This document shows positions 36,535 through 48,156 of a DNA stretch of 64,000 bases, piece after piece. The translations under genes and the position numbers were made by a program. Positions within the stretch are counted from its first letter, which is position 1, and every line of letters starts with the position of its first letter. The notes under the pieces were generated by a model. The model was given only the letters and a program-made list of their open reading frames with translations. It searched no databases and was not told the DNA's origin. Origin of the DNA: Clytia hemisphaerica (Eukaryota > Cnidaria > Hydrozoa > Leptothecata > Clytiidae); NCBI GenBank assembly GCA_902728285.1, contig CACVBU010000389.1:1-64000 (forward strand), read 5' to 3'.

Positions 36535-38994
36535 AGTATACTATTTTCTTTACAGCAACCTTGGAGCTGGATGGGTTAAAATCAACCTTCTTCACAAATA
36601 TATTTTTTGCATTAGAAGATTCCTTATTCAAATGATCTTTAAAACTTTCTGTTTACTATAGCGGCTCCCTATCACTTTCAAAACTTTTCAAAGTCTTTCA
36701 AAGTCATACTCTCGAATGTCCAGCCACGATGGCCAGCCACGATGGCTAAAAAGATCGAAAATATAATTCTTCTAAGCCAATTACTTAATTGTGGTTAAAA
36801 ATTACAATGCAATGTTATCTTTTATCTATTTTTTTTCATTAAATGAAAATCGTATCACTATTTCAGCAGCTATATTTCTTCCTATAGAGATTTTTTATAT
36901 GTATAGTGATTCGCTGGATTGGGACACGCAGCGTGCGACGCTGCGCATACGGCTAGTTGTAATTAATAGGCGACCAAGTCGTTGCGTATTTAGCTTCAAC
37001 TTACGCCTGCATTTGTCTCACTGCGTTTACTGAGTACAAACCAGTGCCCCGCGGAAATTTATCTTTTTTTATAATCACTCTTATCCCGCGTTCCTGTGTT
37101 TCATGACATTTACTAGTCTATACTTACCGTTAATTTTTGGCAAGGTGTTCGCTAACAGAATATCTGTCTGTCTTTCTGAAATCTTCAGGATTAGTGTGGA
37201 GATTTTAAAAACTTGCTCCTTTATTTTGTCAATTTTTTTACTTCTATAATTTTGTATCTTATTAAGGCTTGTATTCTCGTGAAGTCAGGCAAAAATGAGT
37301 TGACATCGAAAATGGTTCCTGCCGTTAGGCGCGTGCGGTGTGAAAAGTGATAAAGGAAGTGAAAGATCTGCTAATGAATCAAGGGACGGGACCGATTTGA
37401 AGATTGGAAATCATAAAATGGGGAAATAAAATTTCATAATTTTTAAGGGAGTTTATTTATATAATATATTAACTTTATCAAGTAGAGACCTTTTATAGTT
37501 TTGCTGAATAAGAATCGTGAAAATCAAGTTTGAAAATAATGAAAAAGTAATAAAAAAAGTGATAGAGAATAAATTAAAAGGAAAAATTTTTAACATTGTA
37601 AATTTGAGATCTATTTTCTTTTGAAGGGAGAAATCTACCCTGATTTTTTTCTGATTATTTGAAGACTAATTAATTCGCTGTTAAATTTTCTTAATATTCT
37701 ATAATTTGATATGAGCAGATTTAGAGGGGTGTATAAAATGACGTTTGACTGTGAAAAATCCAAAGTTCAATACAATGTACAATAAATTAGAAAGATATGA
37801 GATAATATTTTTGTTTGAAAATAAAATGAACCTAGATCAAACGAAATTTTACCCTTGATAGCCCCATAAAAACATATGTTGTTTTCATAATTAAAACGAA
37901 GTTGAGATATTTTTAGTAAAGTTTATTGGGTACAAAAAAAGAAGACTTTTCAATCGCTTTTAGAAAAATGGTTTGATAATTTTCCCTGAATGTCCTAAAC
38001 CAGATAAACTATGGCTACTCAATAAAGTATAAATTTTGGCGGGTTTAGTGGATTTTGGCTAAAGAAATCCGCATAAATAAACACAGTACCTTACCAGACT
38101 TCAAATTAAGTACATTTAGAAATTTATACAATAAACATAACATTGATTTTGGTAGTATACAAAATTATTTCATTGCTTTACAAACTTCCAAAATTTCAAA
38201 ATTTTTGTAACTTTACCAAGGTTTTGAAAATTTTATGTTCAATTTTTCATTTGTTCCAAGAATTCGAGCTAATCTGTGTCTTTTTTTTCTATTTCCATTT
38301 CTATTTCCTATTTCCATATTCGTCGACCAACCGACCCTCTTCTTTGGGTAGCTAAGGAATGATAATTTCACGAAATTCACTTTCTGCAAAAATTGTCATT
38401 TTAATTTCCCGCTTTTTTCAACATTTTGCAGTTAGCCAAATTTTAATGAAAAATTTATAACTATATCACAGTAATGGCTTACTGTCCCTATTATTAACCT
38501 GGTCATTCATAGTCTATCCCCCGGTGAAAAAATCCCAATCTCACTAAATTCTCCGGATAAATTTTGAGAATCATTATTAGTTCTACCCCCATACTAATCA
38601 AATTATTTAGGTAATTACATTTTTTTTGCCTCGTTTGCAATCAAAATATTTTACATCAGTTTAAACATTTGTATCAGTCCCAAAAAATTCTCACCTTACA
38701 GAGCAAACAGAAAGAGGAGTCGTTGTGTATCGTGTCGAGTAGAAAGAGTGGAGGTTCGAAACCGAGAACCCATAACTTTTTTAGCTTAGCCTTTTTGCAG
38801 GAGCCTTGGACTTGGACCAGAAAAAACATTTTGAAGCAAAAGTTCTAGAACGGCTAAGAATCTCGCTTAACGTAGCGTAGTACGGAAATGAATTTTCTGT
38901 CCCGGGGGGGGGGCACTCGATTTCTTAAAGACGACATGTGCCGCCAAAAAATTGCCTTTCAGAATGTGTAGTTTGATTTCATGTCTTATTTTGG

Positions 38995-39190
38995 TGAAGA
39001 CACTCCCTTTTCACAGACCCGGTGGGATTTTATCTGCCAGTGGGGATAAAAGAGACGGACCGAAACTTACAGTGATCTAGTTATTTTCAGCGGGGACAAA
39101 AGCTAGAGTATAATTTTCCAATGGGGACGATATTTTGGCCAACTTTTCCAGTGGGAAGGGTTCCAAGTGGGGCTGTGAGAAGGAGGTGTG
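38995..39190. repeat. Dispersed CAGTGGGGATAAA repeat, best copy
   Basis: TTTTCACAGACCCGGTGGGA and CCAGTGGGGATAAAA are shared with about 23570-23690, and inverted relatives (CCCCACTGGAAAATTTTCCC) lie at about 29955-30150. The right end (GTGGGGCTGTGAGAAG) partly mirrors the left, so this may be a MITE family. Confidence 0.6.
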
Positions 39191-40292
39191 TGAAACTTCC
39201 TGAAAATGCTGTCCGGAGATTCATTGGAACTTTTTTGATAAAGTTTTTGCCATTTGGTGTCCCATCAGAAAGTGTTTCGAAAATAAGCTAATTTTTCTCG
39301 AGGGAAAAAGGGGATAGAGCAAACTGAGTCAGAAGACACAACAGGCTTAGAGCGTCCACACGTGCGAGACGCGCGCCGGATCATTGTACAAAAAAATCAC
39401 TAAAAATATTGATTTTGATCAGATTTGAATATATATTTTATTCACAAAAAATGAAACAGTGTTTTAATCCTTTATTGACTTATCTAATTTATAATTCTTT
39501 CAAAAAGTCGAACATTTTTGATTTTTCTTCATCTTCATTTTATCAAAGAGCAAAGTGGACATTTGTTTGAATTATTTAAGTAATTATTAACATCAATCAT
39601 TATAAAAAGCAGCGGTGATTTTATATAAAAATATTAAAAAAATATAAAAAGAGGGAATATTGGTTGGAATATAATAAAAGCCTACCCTCATTAAACAGCC
39701 TCACATTCAAGAGTTAATCAGATAGACTAATATTTAGTTACATTAATTAATCGTTTCAATAAAGAAATAAAATCGAACTCTCTCTCTATAATTTTTGTTT
39801 GTGACGTTTTATTTTCAAATTTCAAGTTCATTAGTTTTTCATTAAGCCTCTTTTTCTTTTTTTGTTTCCTTCTGCCCTGCTAGAGCCAACCAAATCTAAT
39901 GTAAAAGAAATCTCTTAACATTTCTACACAAGACACCTGCTTAAAAACTTTCCAGAGAGAAACACTGTGAAAATTGCTGTTAAAATTTTGTTAATTTAAT
40001 GTCTAAATAAACTCTGTAAGACGGGAACTCTCTACATTATTTCTCTTTTTCTTTCTTTCCATAAAACAATAGACAAAGAGACTGGGATCTAGTGGTTCAT
40101 GGGAATATAAGATAGCTGCGTTTGGTATTTTAGGAATCAATTGCGTAGATTGTAGAATAGATGGTTAATTACTCCTTCGCTAAGGCTTACAATAAAAAGC
40201 TGTATTTTGTGGTCCGTGGTTAAAAACTCGTCACATTTTTGACTAAAAATCTCCGATAACAGACTCTTTTTTTTCTGTGTGGAGCTATCATC

Positions 40293-42053
40293 ATGTTTCC
40301 TTGGTCAACGGCAACTTCAATGTGTAAGAATTTTATTCATGTACCCTGTATTTAAATTTTTACCATAATCTCTCGTTTACTTTTAAGTTTAATTCATTTT
40401 ACCTTAAGGGAATAAATTAATGCGAGAATAAATTAATGCAGAATAAATTAATGCGCATTGGCCCTAATTCGCATTATTTAATTCCGCAATTCCTAACATT
40501 GGTCAATTCGCATTAATAAATTCCGCATTTTAAATAATTTTGCTGTGATTTTATCATGAATAAAGTTTAAAATGTGGCTCATTCGTATTAATTAATTCCG
40601 CAAAACATGAAATTTTTGAGGTGTCATTCGCATTAATTTATTCCGCATTAATTTATTCTCGCATTATTTTATTCCCTTTTTAGTCTTTTTTAGTGAAAAC
40701 GAGTGCATACTTTAGAGGACGGATTTTCTTTGGAAATTGAAAATATCTTTAACTTTTTCATCTTTCATTGAAGGTCATTCCAGTTGTTGTGATGACAAAC
40801 ACCTACATTCTCCGACATCAACATCCGTCATTGACGACGAATATTACTCCATGTGTCGTTCAAAACAACGTCGTAATCGCACAACTTTTACTAAGCAACA
40901 ATTAGAGGAATTAGAGCTTACCTTTCAACGTAAACATTATCCAGACATTAACACGCGTGAGGCTTTAGCAGAAAAAATTGGCATAACGGAAGCTAGAATA
41001 CAGGTAATCTTTTCATCGCTGAAATTTCTCAGAAAGTGTCATATGCATGTCTAAAGCAGATAAAACACCACCTTCTAGACTTTTCAGGAATAGTACCAAA
41101 ACTATATAGCTGTAAACTCTATGACCTGTTTGAAGTCTGAAATTCAAAAGGAAAAAAAACACAGAAATATTTCTAATCTTTGAAATACAGTGAAGTGAAA
41201 GGAAAGATCATTTTGATGTAAATTCTATTTCACTGTTTTATAGGTATGGTTTCAGAACCGACGAGCAAAATGGAGAAAACTTTCATCTGCTAAACAAAAA
41301 CTGATTCAAAAGAACGTTCAATTACGAACACATACCACAGAAAACAACTCTGATAAACCACCATGGTTTACTGGCATCCCAAGACCTCATAGTCTACAAA
41401 ACGAAAGCGAAAGACATCACCCTCATCCAGTCACTTTACTACCAAGATTGATCTCAGACGAGGTACTTTCTTCTAAACACGCTAGATATTCGGAACGTAT
41501 GCACACCCATTATCATTTCCGAGGACATCATGAACCCTCTTCAGCCGAGATCAGCCACGTTCGCGGGGCCAGAGACCATGAAAAGTATTTCTCACATTCA
41601 CCACCGCTTTTCATCAAACATCATCACCGCCATGCAAAGCTTCCATCTCCTCAACCATCCCCGTCATCCGATCGTGTTCATAGATCTCCCGATATCAAAT
41701 CCGAATCAGAAATAGAACACAGTCCTAAAAATCCAATTTTCTACCCGTTTTCAACTCGCCAATTAGCGTGCCCCTGTCGCTCTTGTTACTTAAAATACGT
41801 CGAATCAACGTACGCTGCTAATCATGAGAAATTCGATCGGCGGCACCGAGACACTGATGACGTCATACTTCGACGTGATGACGTCGCATCACGTCATCAT
41901 GATGACGTCACTTTTCTGAAAGACGAATTATGGAAGGAAAGAGAAGCAAAGAAAAGTCCGGCTTCTTCCATCTTTTCGAAAAGTCCGGACAATATTAAAA
42001 CAGAACCGATTGATCACCAGTCTTCTTTCGAAGGAAATGATAGTGTTGAATAA
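40293..42053 (+). CDS. PRD-like (Q50) homeobox transcription factor, 3 exons, 356 aa
   Basis: Nuclear DNA-binding transcription factor. Exons: 40293-40323 (ten codons plus one base), 40774-41003, 41244-42053; all introns GT-AG and frame continuous. The homeodomain covers residues 42-101 ([20 protein letters not shown] to [12 protein letters not shown]), with the expected R5, L16, F20, W48, F49, N51 and R53. Q50 marks a paired-like protein; no paired domain is encoded. The second intron falls exactly between homeodomain positions 46 and 47 (IQ/VW), the conserved PRD-class intron site. Downstream of the domain is [11 protein letters not shown], a His/Ser/Pro-rich tail, [12 protein letters not shown] and an Asp/His repeat stretch (DDV units). 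I cannot assign the family; the [20 protein letters not shown] stretch is not a perfect match to any family I can recall. Confidence 0.88.
40406..40678. mobile_element. Foldback MITE in homeobox intron 1
   Basis: AAGGGAATAAATTAATGCGA on the left mirrors GCATTATTTTATTCCCTT on the right. Further GAATAAATTAATGCG / CGCATTAATTTATTC units sit inside both arms, so each arm is itself iterated. It fills most of the 450-bp intron, ending about 95 bp before the exon 2 acceptor. Confidence 0.8.
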
Positions 42054-42479
42054 TCAGTGAACATTATATCACCCATGCGCTCGAATGACTCGTTCCAGTT
42101 CGTTTTAAAAAACAAAACGAAAATCGAGACAAAAGGCCGAGAAGTTCGTCTCTCAAGCTGTTAATCTATTTGTTTTAAATGATATTCGCCAGAAAATTCG
42201 ATATTTATTTTGGAATTAGAATTATATTTTTATAGATCATTAAATTTGAAAAAATTTGATAAAAAACAACGTAAAACCATTGTATTTTATTTACTAGTAC
42301 GGCCTTAAGCTCCTCCAATTATATGACTTTCACTTTCAGTGCATCTCACTGGACACGTTAAACTTTTAAAAATGATCGGTTTTCAATAGAACACTTAAGA
42401 CTAGAAGATAGCACATAATATTCTTCTTTGATTAAAACTCATTTCAAATATATACGGGGTTATAAATTTTATAAAATGC

Positions 42480-42485
42480 AATAAA
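42480..42485 (+). promoter_or_regulatory. Candidate polyadenylation signal for the homeobox gene
   Basis: AATAAA about 430 nt after the stop. It is 43 nt from a possible exon end on the other strand. Confidence 0.3.
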
Positions 42486-42527
42486 TACATACACCACAGA
42501 TAATGACATTATATTAAAAATTTTCCT

Positions 42528-42686
42528 TTAAAATCTCTTAACCCAATCGCTCCAACTGAGTGTTGTAAGCTCAAAAGACCAGATGGTATTTTCAGCAGCC
42601 CTTAGGCACTGTGGTTCGATTTTCACTGTGCTAACGAGGCGCTCATCGAAAGCATTCATAGTTGCAAAAATGGACCTGGAAGCCTC
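42528..42686 (-). CDS. Possible 3'-terminal exon of an unidentified minus-strand gene
   Basis: On the minus strand a polypyrimidine-like stretch and TTGCAG precede an open segment reading EASRSIFATMNAFDERLVST, then VKIEPQCLRAAENTIWSFEL and ending SWSDWVKRF before a stop. The composition looks coding and the acceptor is good, but I cannot find the exon upstream of it. The gene at 43532-44660 has its own stop, so the two are joined only if that stop is skipped by splicing. Confidence 0.35.
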   Translation of the reverse strand, partial: EASRSIFATMNAFDERLVSTVKIEPQCLRAAENTIWSFELTTLSWSDWVKRF

Positions 42687-43531
42687 CTGCAACTCAATCA
42701 AATAGAAATAGGTTAAGTTAAAAATAAAACTCACAATAAACTTTCAAGGCGTAGAATTTCTAAAAATAGGCTTGTACTAACTGTTATACGTTAACATTGT
42801 TATTCTTGTGGCCTTAAAATTGAATTTGTACGATCATTCCTCAACGAAAAATAAACTGTAGCCTCTAAACTTTATCAATTTAGTAAAATTAATAAATTGA
42901 CTGGTCCTAAACCATTTGACTTGAGGTTGTCCTTCAATATTAAAACGTTACTCAAATGAAATAAGTTTTGAAAATCTTTGCAATTATATCTGATCCATCC
43001 TAAATCTCTATCATAGATCAAATTCCTGTCATTCAGGTATTCATTATTTTATTAAAGTTCCAGGAGTATCAGGAAATGAGCTTCTTCGGCAATTCTAGTT
43101 CCTACCAGGGTTTTATAAAAGTTCTGCCCAATATTGATGAATAATGATAACAATCCAATAACGAACCAATCTGATGTCTTCATGCAAGACGGCAAATAAT
43201 ATGCATGTAGTTTATTCCATATCTTTATTTCTTGACTTACAACACAATCGAATTGTTAGTCGAAAATTTATCGTTAACAATGATGTCTGACAACCAATCA
43301 CACGCCTTCTTTCAGGTATCAGCCAATCAAATGAACATAGTCCATTGAAGCACTAATGATGCATTTTTAACAAATGAACATCTCAACTATTTTCTAACTG
43401 AAGGTTTGTCAGATTTCCATTTATTAAAGTTACTTTGAATCAACGATATAATAGCCCTAATATTTCAACTGCTCGCCTATCGAAAAATCTCAAACTGTCA
43501 AAGGGATGCAATGCAACAAACTTCGTATCTT

Positions 43532-44660
43532 TCAGCTATCAGCTGTTGGATAAGACATGATTTTGAAAGTTACTCGTTTTCTTGGCCTACGATCAACGGA
43601 AGATGAATCACTCATTCGGTCATCATACATCTTCGCTTCATTGCATTGCTCTTTCAAGCTGTTCCGTTGCCGTTGCGTTAATATAAACCGATCAAAAATA
43701 GCAGGGAAGTGAACAACATACTTCCCTATCCGTTTCGATCGGGGGCCGTAACTCAATTCATCCGAATGATGGTGATGGTGATGCTGATGACTGTAATCGC
43801 AACGCAACGACGATACGATATGATCCTCATTATTCCTACGACTGGCCCCAGATGAGGAATATCCGGCCGCTAGCAACTCGGCCTCTTGACGCCGTTTATC
43901 GTACGCCTTCAATAGTTGCCACCCTTTACGTTTTTCTTGTACTGGCTCTTCTTGTTGTCTGGATTCCTGCTCCATTCGTTTCTTCTCTTGCATCATCCGT
44001 CGTTGTCGGCGCATGCGTCTACGTTTCTTCTTCAATCTCTTCTCGCGCCGTTCGTCTCGCCATACCTTGATTAAAGTAAAAGTTATTTTTTTGTATTTCT
44101 TCTGTATTTCATCTTGTGGGTATATAGAAACATACAATTCATGATATGCATCATTGAAATGTCTTCCATGGAACCAACAGCTAATTGGTTGCAAGTGACG
44201 CATTGACTGATTTTATTTACGTCACTTACAACCAATCAGCTGTTGGGTCCTTGGAAGACATTGCAATGGTGTATATCATAAATATAGCGGACTCTAACCC
44301 GGTTCCCGACAGTGTGCACTACTTAAAGGTCCAGTGTACTGCACCATTTTATACTTAAAAAGTGCAATGCTTTTCTTTGTAGTACAATGAACTCATATTA
44401 ATACAGATATTCAATATCATTCGACATTTGAGGCCAAAATCTTACAGACGTTTGGTGAACGATCTGAAATTTATTTTCAGACACACATTTTAGTGGATTT
44501 ACAGTTAAAAGACAAAAAAATACCTTTTTTCCTATAACAGCGGTACTCAAGGTTGTGGGAGCTTCGGTTGGTACATATTGATCGTACCATCCAGTTGTTA
44601 CGACAGGTTGAACTAAGGGCGGGATTACGCCCTCTGCAGGCGTGGGCCGGACTTGCGATC
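43532..44660 (-). CDS. Unrecognised basic coiled-coil protein with RVxF-like motif (two 3' exons; 5' end missing)
   Basis: I do not recognise this gene. Two exons join in frame on the minus strand. Exon 44660-44524 begins in phase 1 (SQVRPTPAEGVIPPLVQPVV, GWYDQYVPTEAPTTLS). Exon 44065-43532 runs from VWRDERREKRLKKKRRR through a Lys/Arg/Gln helix, LLKAYDKRRQEAELLAAGYS, a His run (HQHHHHHH) and RIGKYVVHFPAIFDRFILTQ to the C-terminus RKRVTFKIMSYPTADS. KRVTF fits the RVxF docking motif for protein phosphatase 1. The basic block could be a nuclear signal or a juxtamembrane region. The upstream exon supplying the first base of the opening codon was not found, so the 5' end is unknown. The in-frame upstream Met at 44203 lies in the intron's inverted repeat and is rejected. 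Confidence 0.6.
44141..44279. mobile_element. Hairpin MITE (60-bp arms) in the minus-strand intron
   Basis: ATGATATGCATCATTGAAAT and AACAGCTAATTGGTTGCAAG on the left are mirrored by CTTACAACCAATCAGCTGTT and ATTGCAATGGTGTATATCAT on the right. The arms of about 60 bp have few mismatches around a 20-nt loop. Confidence 0.85.
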
Positions 44661-45358
44661 CTAAAACAAATGAAAAATATAGATTTTTGAGGATTTAGAT
44701 CTATGATGTCAAGGGTTTAGATGACTTGTTTAATATTTTCAGATCATTTATAGATAGACCAGCTCCCTGAGTCAGGATGGGTCACGAGACATGAGGGACT
44801 GGAACCGTCAAATCAGTAGAATCTTTTATATTCCATCAACGCATCCATTGGACTCTTCCGGAAACGAATTTTAAGTTCTAGATAAATAAAACAGGGATAA
44901 TTTTTCAAACAAAAGTGACAACCACCCACATTGTTTAGTTGAATTGTCTCTAACTTGACTATGTCACTCATCTTAATCTTGGGTGGTGGGTTGACCAAAT
45001 TTTGGTCAAACTGGGGAGACGTATTTCCAAAGTTGGCACTAAGTGAGAAAAGAATGTTCGGAAGAATTACGCAAGCATTTTTGGAAAACTTTTTCTTTTT
45101 GTTTGAAATTGCTAATTTGAGGTGTAAAAAAGCAAAGGGTGACAAAAGTCGTTTGCTGTGGGAGGCATATGCCCGATTTCAAAATAAATGCCGCGGATGG
45201 GAAAGAGGGAAAAAGACCAGTGTTTTTAGACCTAATCCTGGGATGTGATGCTGAAAAGTCTATAAAAAAGCTGATATTGAAAATATTCGAAAACGTCATT
45301 AGGTAGTTGGATAACGAAGGGTATTATTGGACAAATCAATTTCAACCTTTTTATTATA

Positions 45359-45880
45359 CAGTGAACTTCGAAAGCAGCCACCGAGGGCAAATGATGGAAA
45401 AGCCGTTCCGGAGACCCCCCTCAGCTGGAAATGGCCTAGGCGTTCCGGGAAAATTTCAAAAAGTTTGCTCCTGGAAATGTATAGCCGTTCCCTGGAAAAA
45501 TTTTGAAAGTTCTCTAACAATTCTCCAGCTGGAAATTCACACGTGTTCCAGGCTGATTTTACGGAACTTTTTCACAGCTGGTAGAATTTTGAAGCTGTTC
45601 CTTTAACCAACTAGCTGGAAATCTGGAGCCATTCCCGGGACGATTTCTAGCTTCTTTTTCTTTTTTTCTGAGCCGTTCCTTGAGTTAGCCAGCTGGAAAT
45701 TTGGAGGCGTTCCGGTAGGTTTTTTCAGAGCTTTAAAACCAGCTCGGATCAAGATGTTTCCTGGAAAAGCACCCTACTGGAGGGGAACGGCTCATTTTGA
45801 TGTTTTGATTCAGCTGATTTATTAAAAATTGACCCGTTCCACTGCAGTAGGGTACTTTTCCAGAAACCAGGAACGATTAA
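45359..45880 (-). repeat. Iterated AGCTGGAAAT...GCCGTTCC element, copy 1
   Basis: Modules with AGCTGGAAAT followed after 5-15 nt by GCCGTTCC or variants repeat along this segment. Its left edge (ACAGTGAACTTCGAAAGCAG, CCACCGAGGGCAAA) is the inverse of the right edge of 57004-57497. Neither copy contains a convincing protein. Confidence 0.7.
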
Positions 45881-46566
45881 TTTATAATGCAGTTGAATTT
45901 TCTAGCAAAATATACCCGTTTACTTTTTTCCGACAAAATATTAAAAAACTCAATCGCGAGTTCACCGTTTACAGTACAAGGCGAGAAAAAAAGATCGGTT
46001 ACTAGTCTTGCTCAAAACTCGATCTTGGAGAGTAAAATGGCGAAACAGAAATGTTTTTTGAAATTTTTCACTGATACTCGTATTGTAAAGGGATCTATTT
46101 ATCCTTTAGCAGTGTTAATATTAACTGAATTAGTTGTTGACATCATTCAACTATACGTGTATAAAGTTTTTAGGTGTATTTTTCAGTGATGATGGAGATA
46201 CAGTTAGATATAATTTTTAAGGGTGAAATTTAAAGTGTCTAGCAAATGGTTACCAACTGCCAATATGGATTACAAAATGCAATAACATATCTGTATTTTG
46301 AAATTTTAGAAGTATAGAATCATGCCTGTTATAAGTCTCAATCAAACTACCTTTAAAATTTGGATGCAAAAGAAAAAAGAGCTTGGATATACACAGAAAA
46401 CACACAGTGCATTTGCACATTTTCTGGTAACACATCTGACTGCTGGTGAGAGTGAAAGTGAACCAGAAACTGATTCCTCAAACAGCCAACAAAGTGAAAC
46501 AGATGAAGAAATAATTGTTGCTGATGTTATTGAAAGTGATGACGAACAACAGACTGTTGATGTCAA

Positions 46567-46967
46567 CGACCCTGGACACCGCCGTACATTGTACGGTGTT
46601 GTACGGTGGGGCTTGATTTAAATGTCCGGTGGGAATTAAAGGTTAACTTTGAAAACACCGTACATTTTCCCACCGTACATTAAATTTCCCACCGTACAAT
46701 AGTACGGTGGGAATGCGATCGCGAAAGACAAGTTCCGTGGTCAGACTTAATGTACCAAAGAAAGTTTTTCCGACTTAGAAGTTTTTCAGTAAGTCCGACC
46801 ACGGTTGAATATCTAAAAATTTGCATGCTTTCTGAAACTGAAATCAAGTTAAAATGTTTTTGGTACGGTGGTGAAATAGGTTAACTTGAAATCCACCGTA
46901 CACCCCACCGTACCCACCGTACACCCACCGTACAACACTGTACAATGTACGGCGGTGTCCAGGGTCG
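46567..46967. mobile_element. MITE inserted in a coding exon, with 9-10 bp target duplication
   Basis: The ends CGACCCTGGACACCGCCGTA and TACGGCGGTGTCCAGGGTCG are inverted. Direct repeats TTGATGTCA lie at 46557-46565 and 46968-46976 (a tenth base differs). The interior is built from GTACGGTGGG / CCCACCGTAC words. Together with the duplication it adds 411 bp to the host exon, a multiple of three, but brings in-frame stops. Confidence 0.88.
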
Positions 46968-47103
46968 TTGATGTCACTGGTGGTCTAGAACCTGAACATG
47001 ATGATGGCAATGCTCTTCTTCAGCAAGATACAGAGTGAGTGATTCTTATAAATCCCTAAATTGCAGTAGCAATTTTTACTGCAATTAAGGTATAAAAACC
47101 AGG

Positions 47104-48045
47104 CGTAGTTAATCGATATAATCGATAATCTTGAGTAATCGATAAATAATTGATAAGTAATCAATGGGGATTAGATATCGATTAACCGATAGAATCGATA
47201 GGTAATCGATACTCAAGATTTTTTCAAAGCTCGATTATTTATCGATCAATCAGTTACATCAAAATGCCTCGAAAATGTCAATATGAAAATTGCGTAATCA
47301 GAGAACGTATGTCTCGCTCATTATAAAAAGGCCGAGACTTGTAAACTTTCAATAATTGGATTGTAACATCGAGTTAAGTCTCTTTTGTTATCACCAGGGG
47401 GTAAATAAAACAGACCTTGATACATTTATCGTTCGTTTCAACTTGACTATTTGTTTAAAACTCAGCCTCCTAAATATTTGGGGTAGGTAAAATATGTACA
47501 AAGAAATTCATACTTTTCCAACCCGGCCAATCTTTAAAAAAGAAGCGAACAATAAAATGTAATTACACTTTCCAAATAAATCTCTTCGGTGGCGAGCGTA
47601 GTCTACTCTGTAGTAATTGTAAAATTTATGTAATGGGAGTTTGACATGTAATGTAATGTTGTTTGGGGAATTATGAAGTTCTCTGGTATTTCGATTGCAT
47701 TTATTCAGGTCTATTTTTTATGACTTCTAATGGTATATACTTTTTCTAACGAGTTTGATTACTCTGTTCTCACACTTATGTCTTTTATTTTTGCGTCCTT
47801 TTCCGTGATTACTTTAATTTATATTTTTAAAGACAGGTAAGAAGGCATATTGATATAACTGTCAATTTTGTCATCGATTGTTTATCGATTATAGATCGAT
47901 TATACTTCGATTAAATTAAGTATCGATTAAAAATCGATCGGCTATCGATCACAGCTTTTGATCGATTACATATCGATCAAAAATTGATTAATCATCAATC
48001 AAATAGTTAATCGATCAACTATCTATTCGTGATCGATTATTTATC
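47104..48045. repeat. Two clusters of ATCGAT words
   Basis: ATCGAT occurs seven times between about 47111 and 47250, and ten times between about 47872 and 48045, with near-misses such as TTCGAT and ATTGAT. The 600 bp between has none that I noticed. The clusters are roughly mirrored and may be the inverted ends of one element. ATCGAT is also a known factor-binding word in other animals, so both readings are open. Confidence 0.6.
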
Positions 48046-48156
48046 AGATTTTAGGGACTTTGGATTAACGTTCGACAATCGAATTTCAATCGGTCAATTG
48101 CGTTCTCGATTTGGTTCGACTGGTTCCATCGTCAATTCCGTTCGATTCAGATTGTC

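Larger units (their letters stand above)
33351..40292. other. Intergenic, no gene seen
   Basis: About 6.9 kb between the PAN/fibrinogen-like gene and the homeobox gene. I find no supported exon on either strand. It contains several repeats listed separately. It could hold regulatory sequence for the homeobox gene, but nothing in the bases shows this. Confidence 0.5.

Noticed and set aside
38715-38785. Possible tRNA (GAGGTTCGAAACC B box)
   Set aside because: No convincing A box or acceptor stem.
43061-43143. Plus-strand segment EYQEMSFFGNSSSYQ after an acceptor-like AG
   Set aside because: Only 26 codons before a stop, and no upstream exon to join; probably chance.
44066-44203. Upstream Met for the minus-strand basic protein
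   Set aside because: It lies in the intron and across the hairpin MITE; the exon at 44524-44660 joins in frame at 44065 instead.
44813-45248. Overlapping open frames on both strands
   Set aside because: No splice support and no family features.
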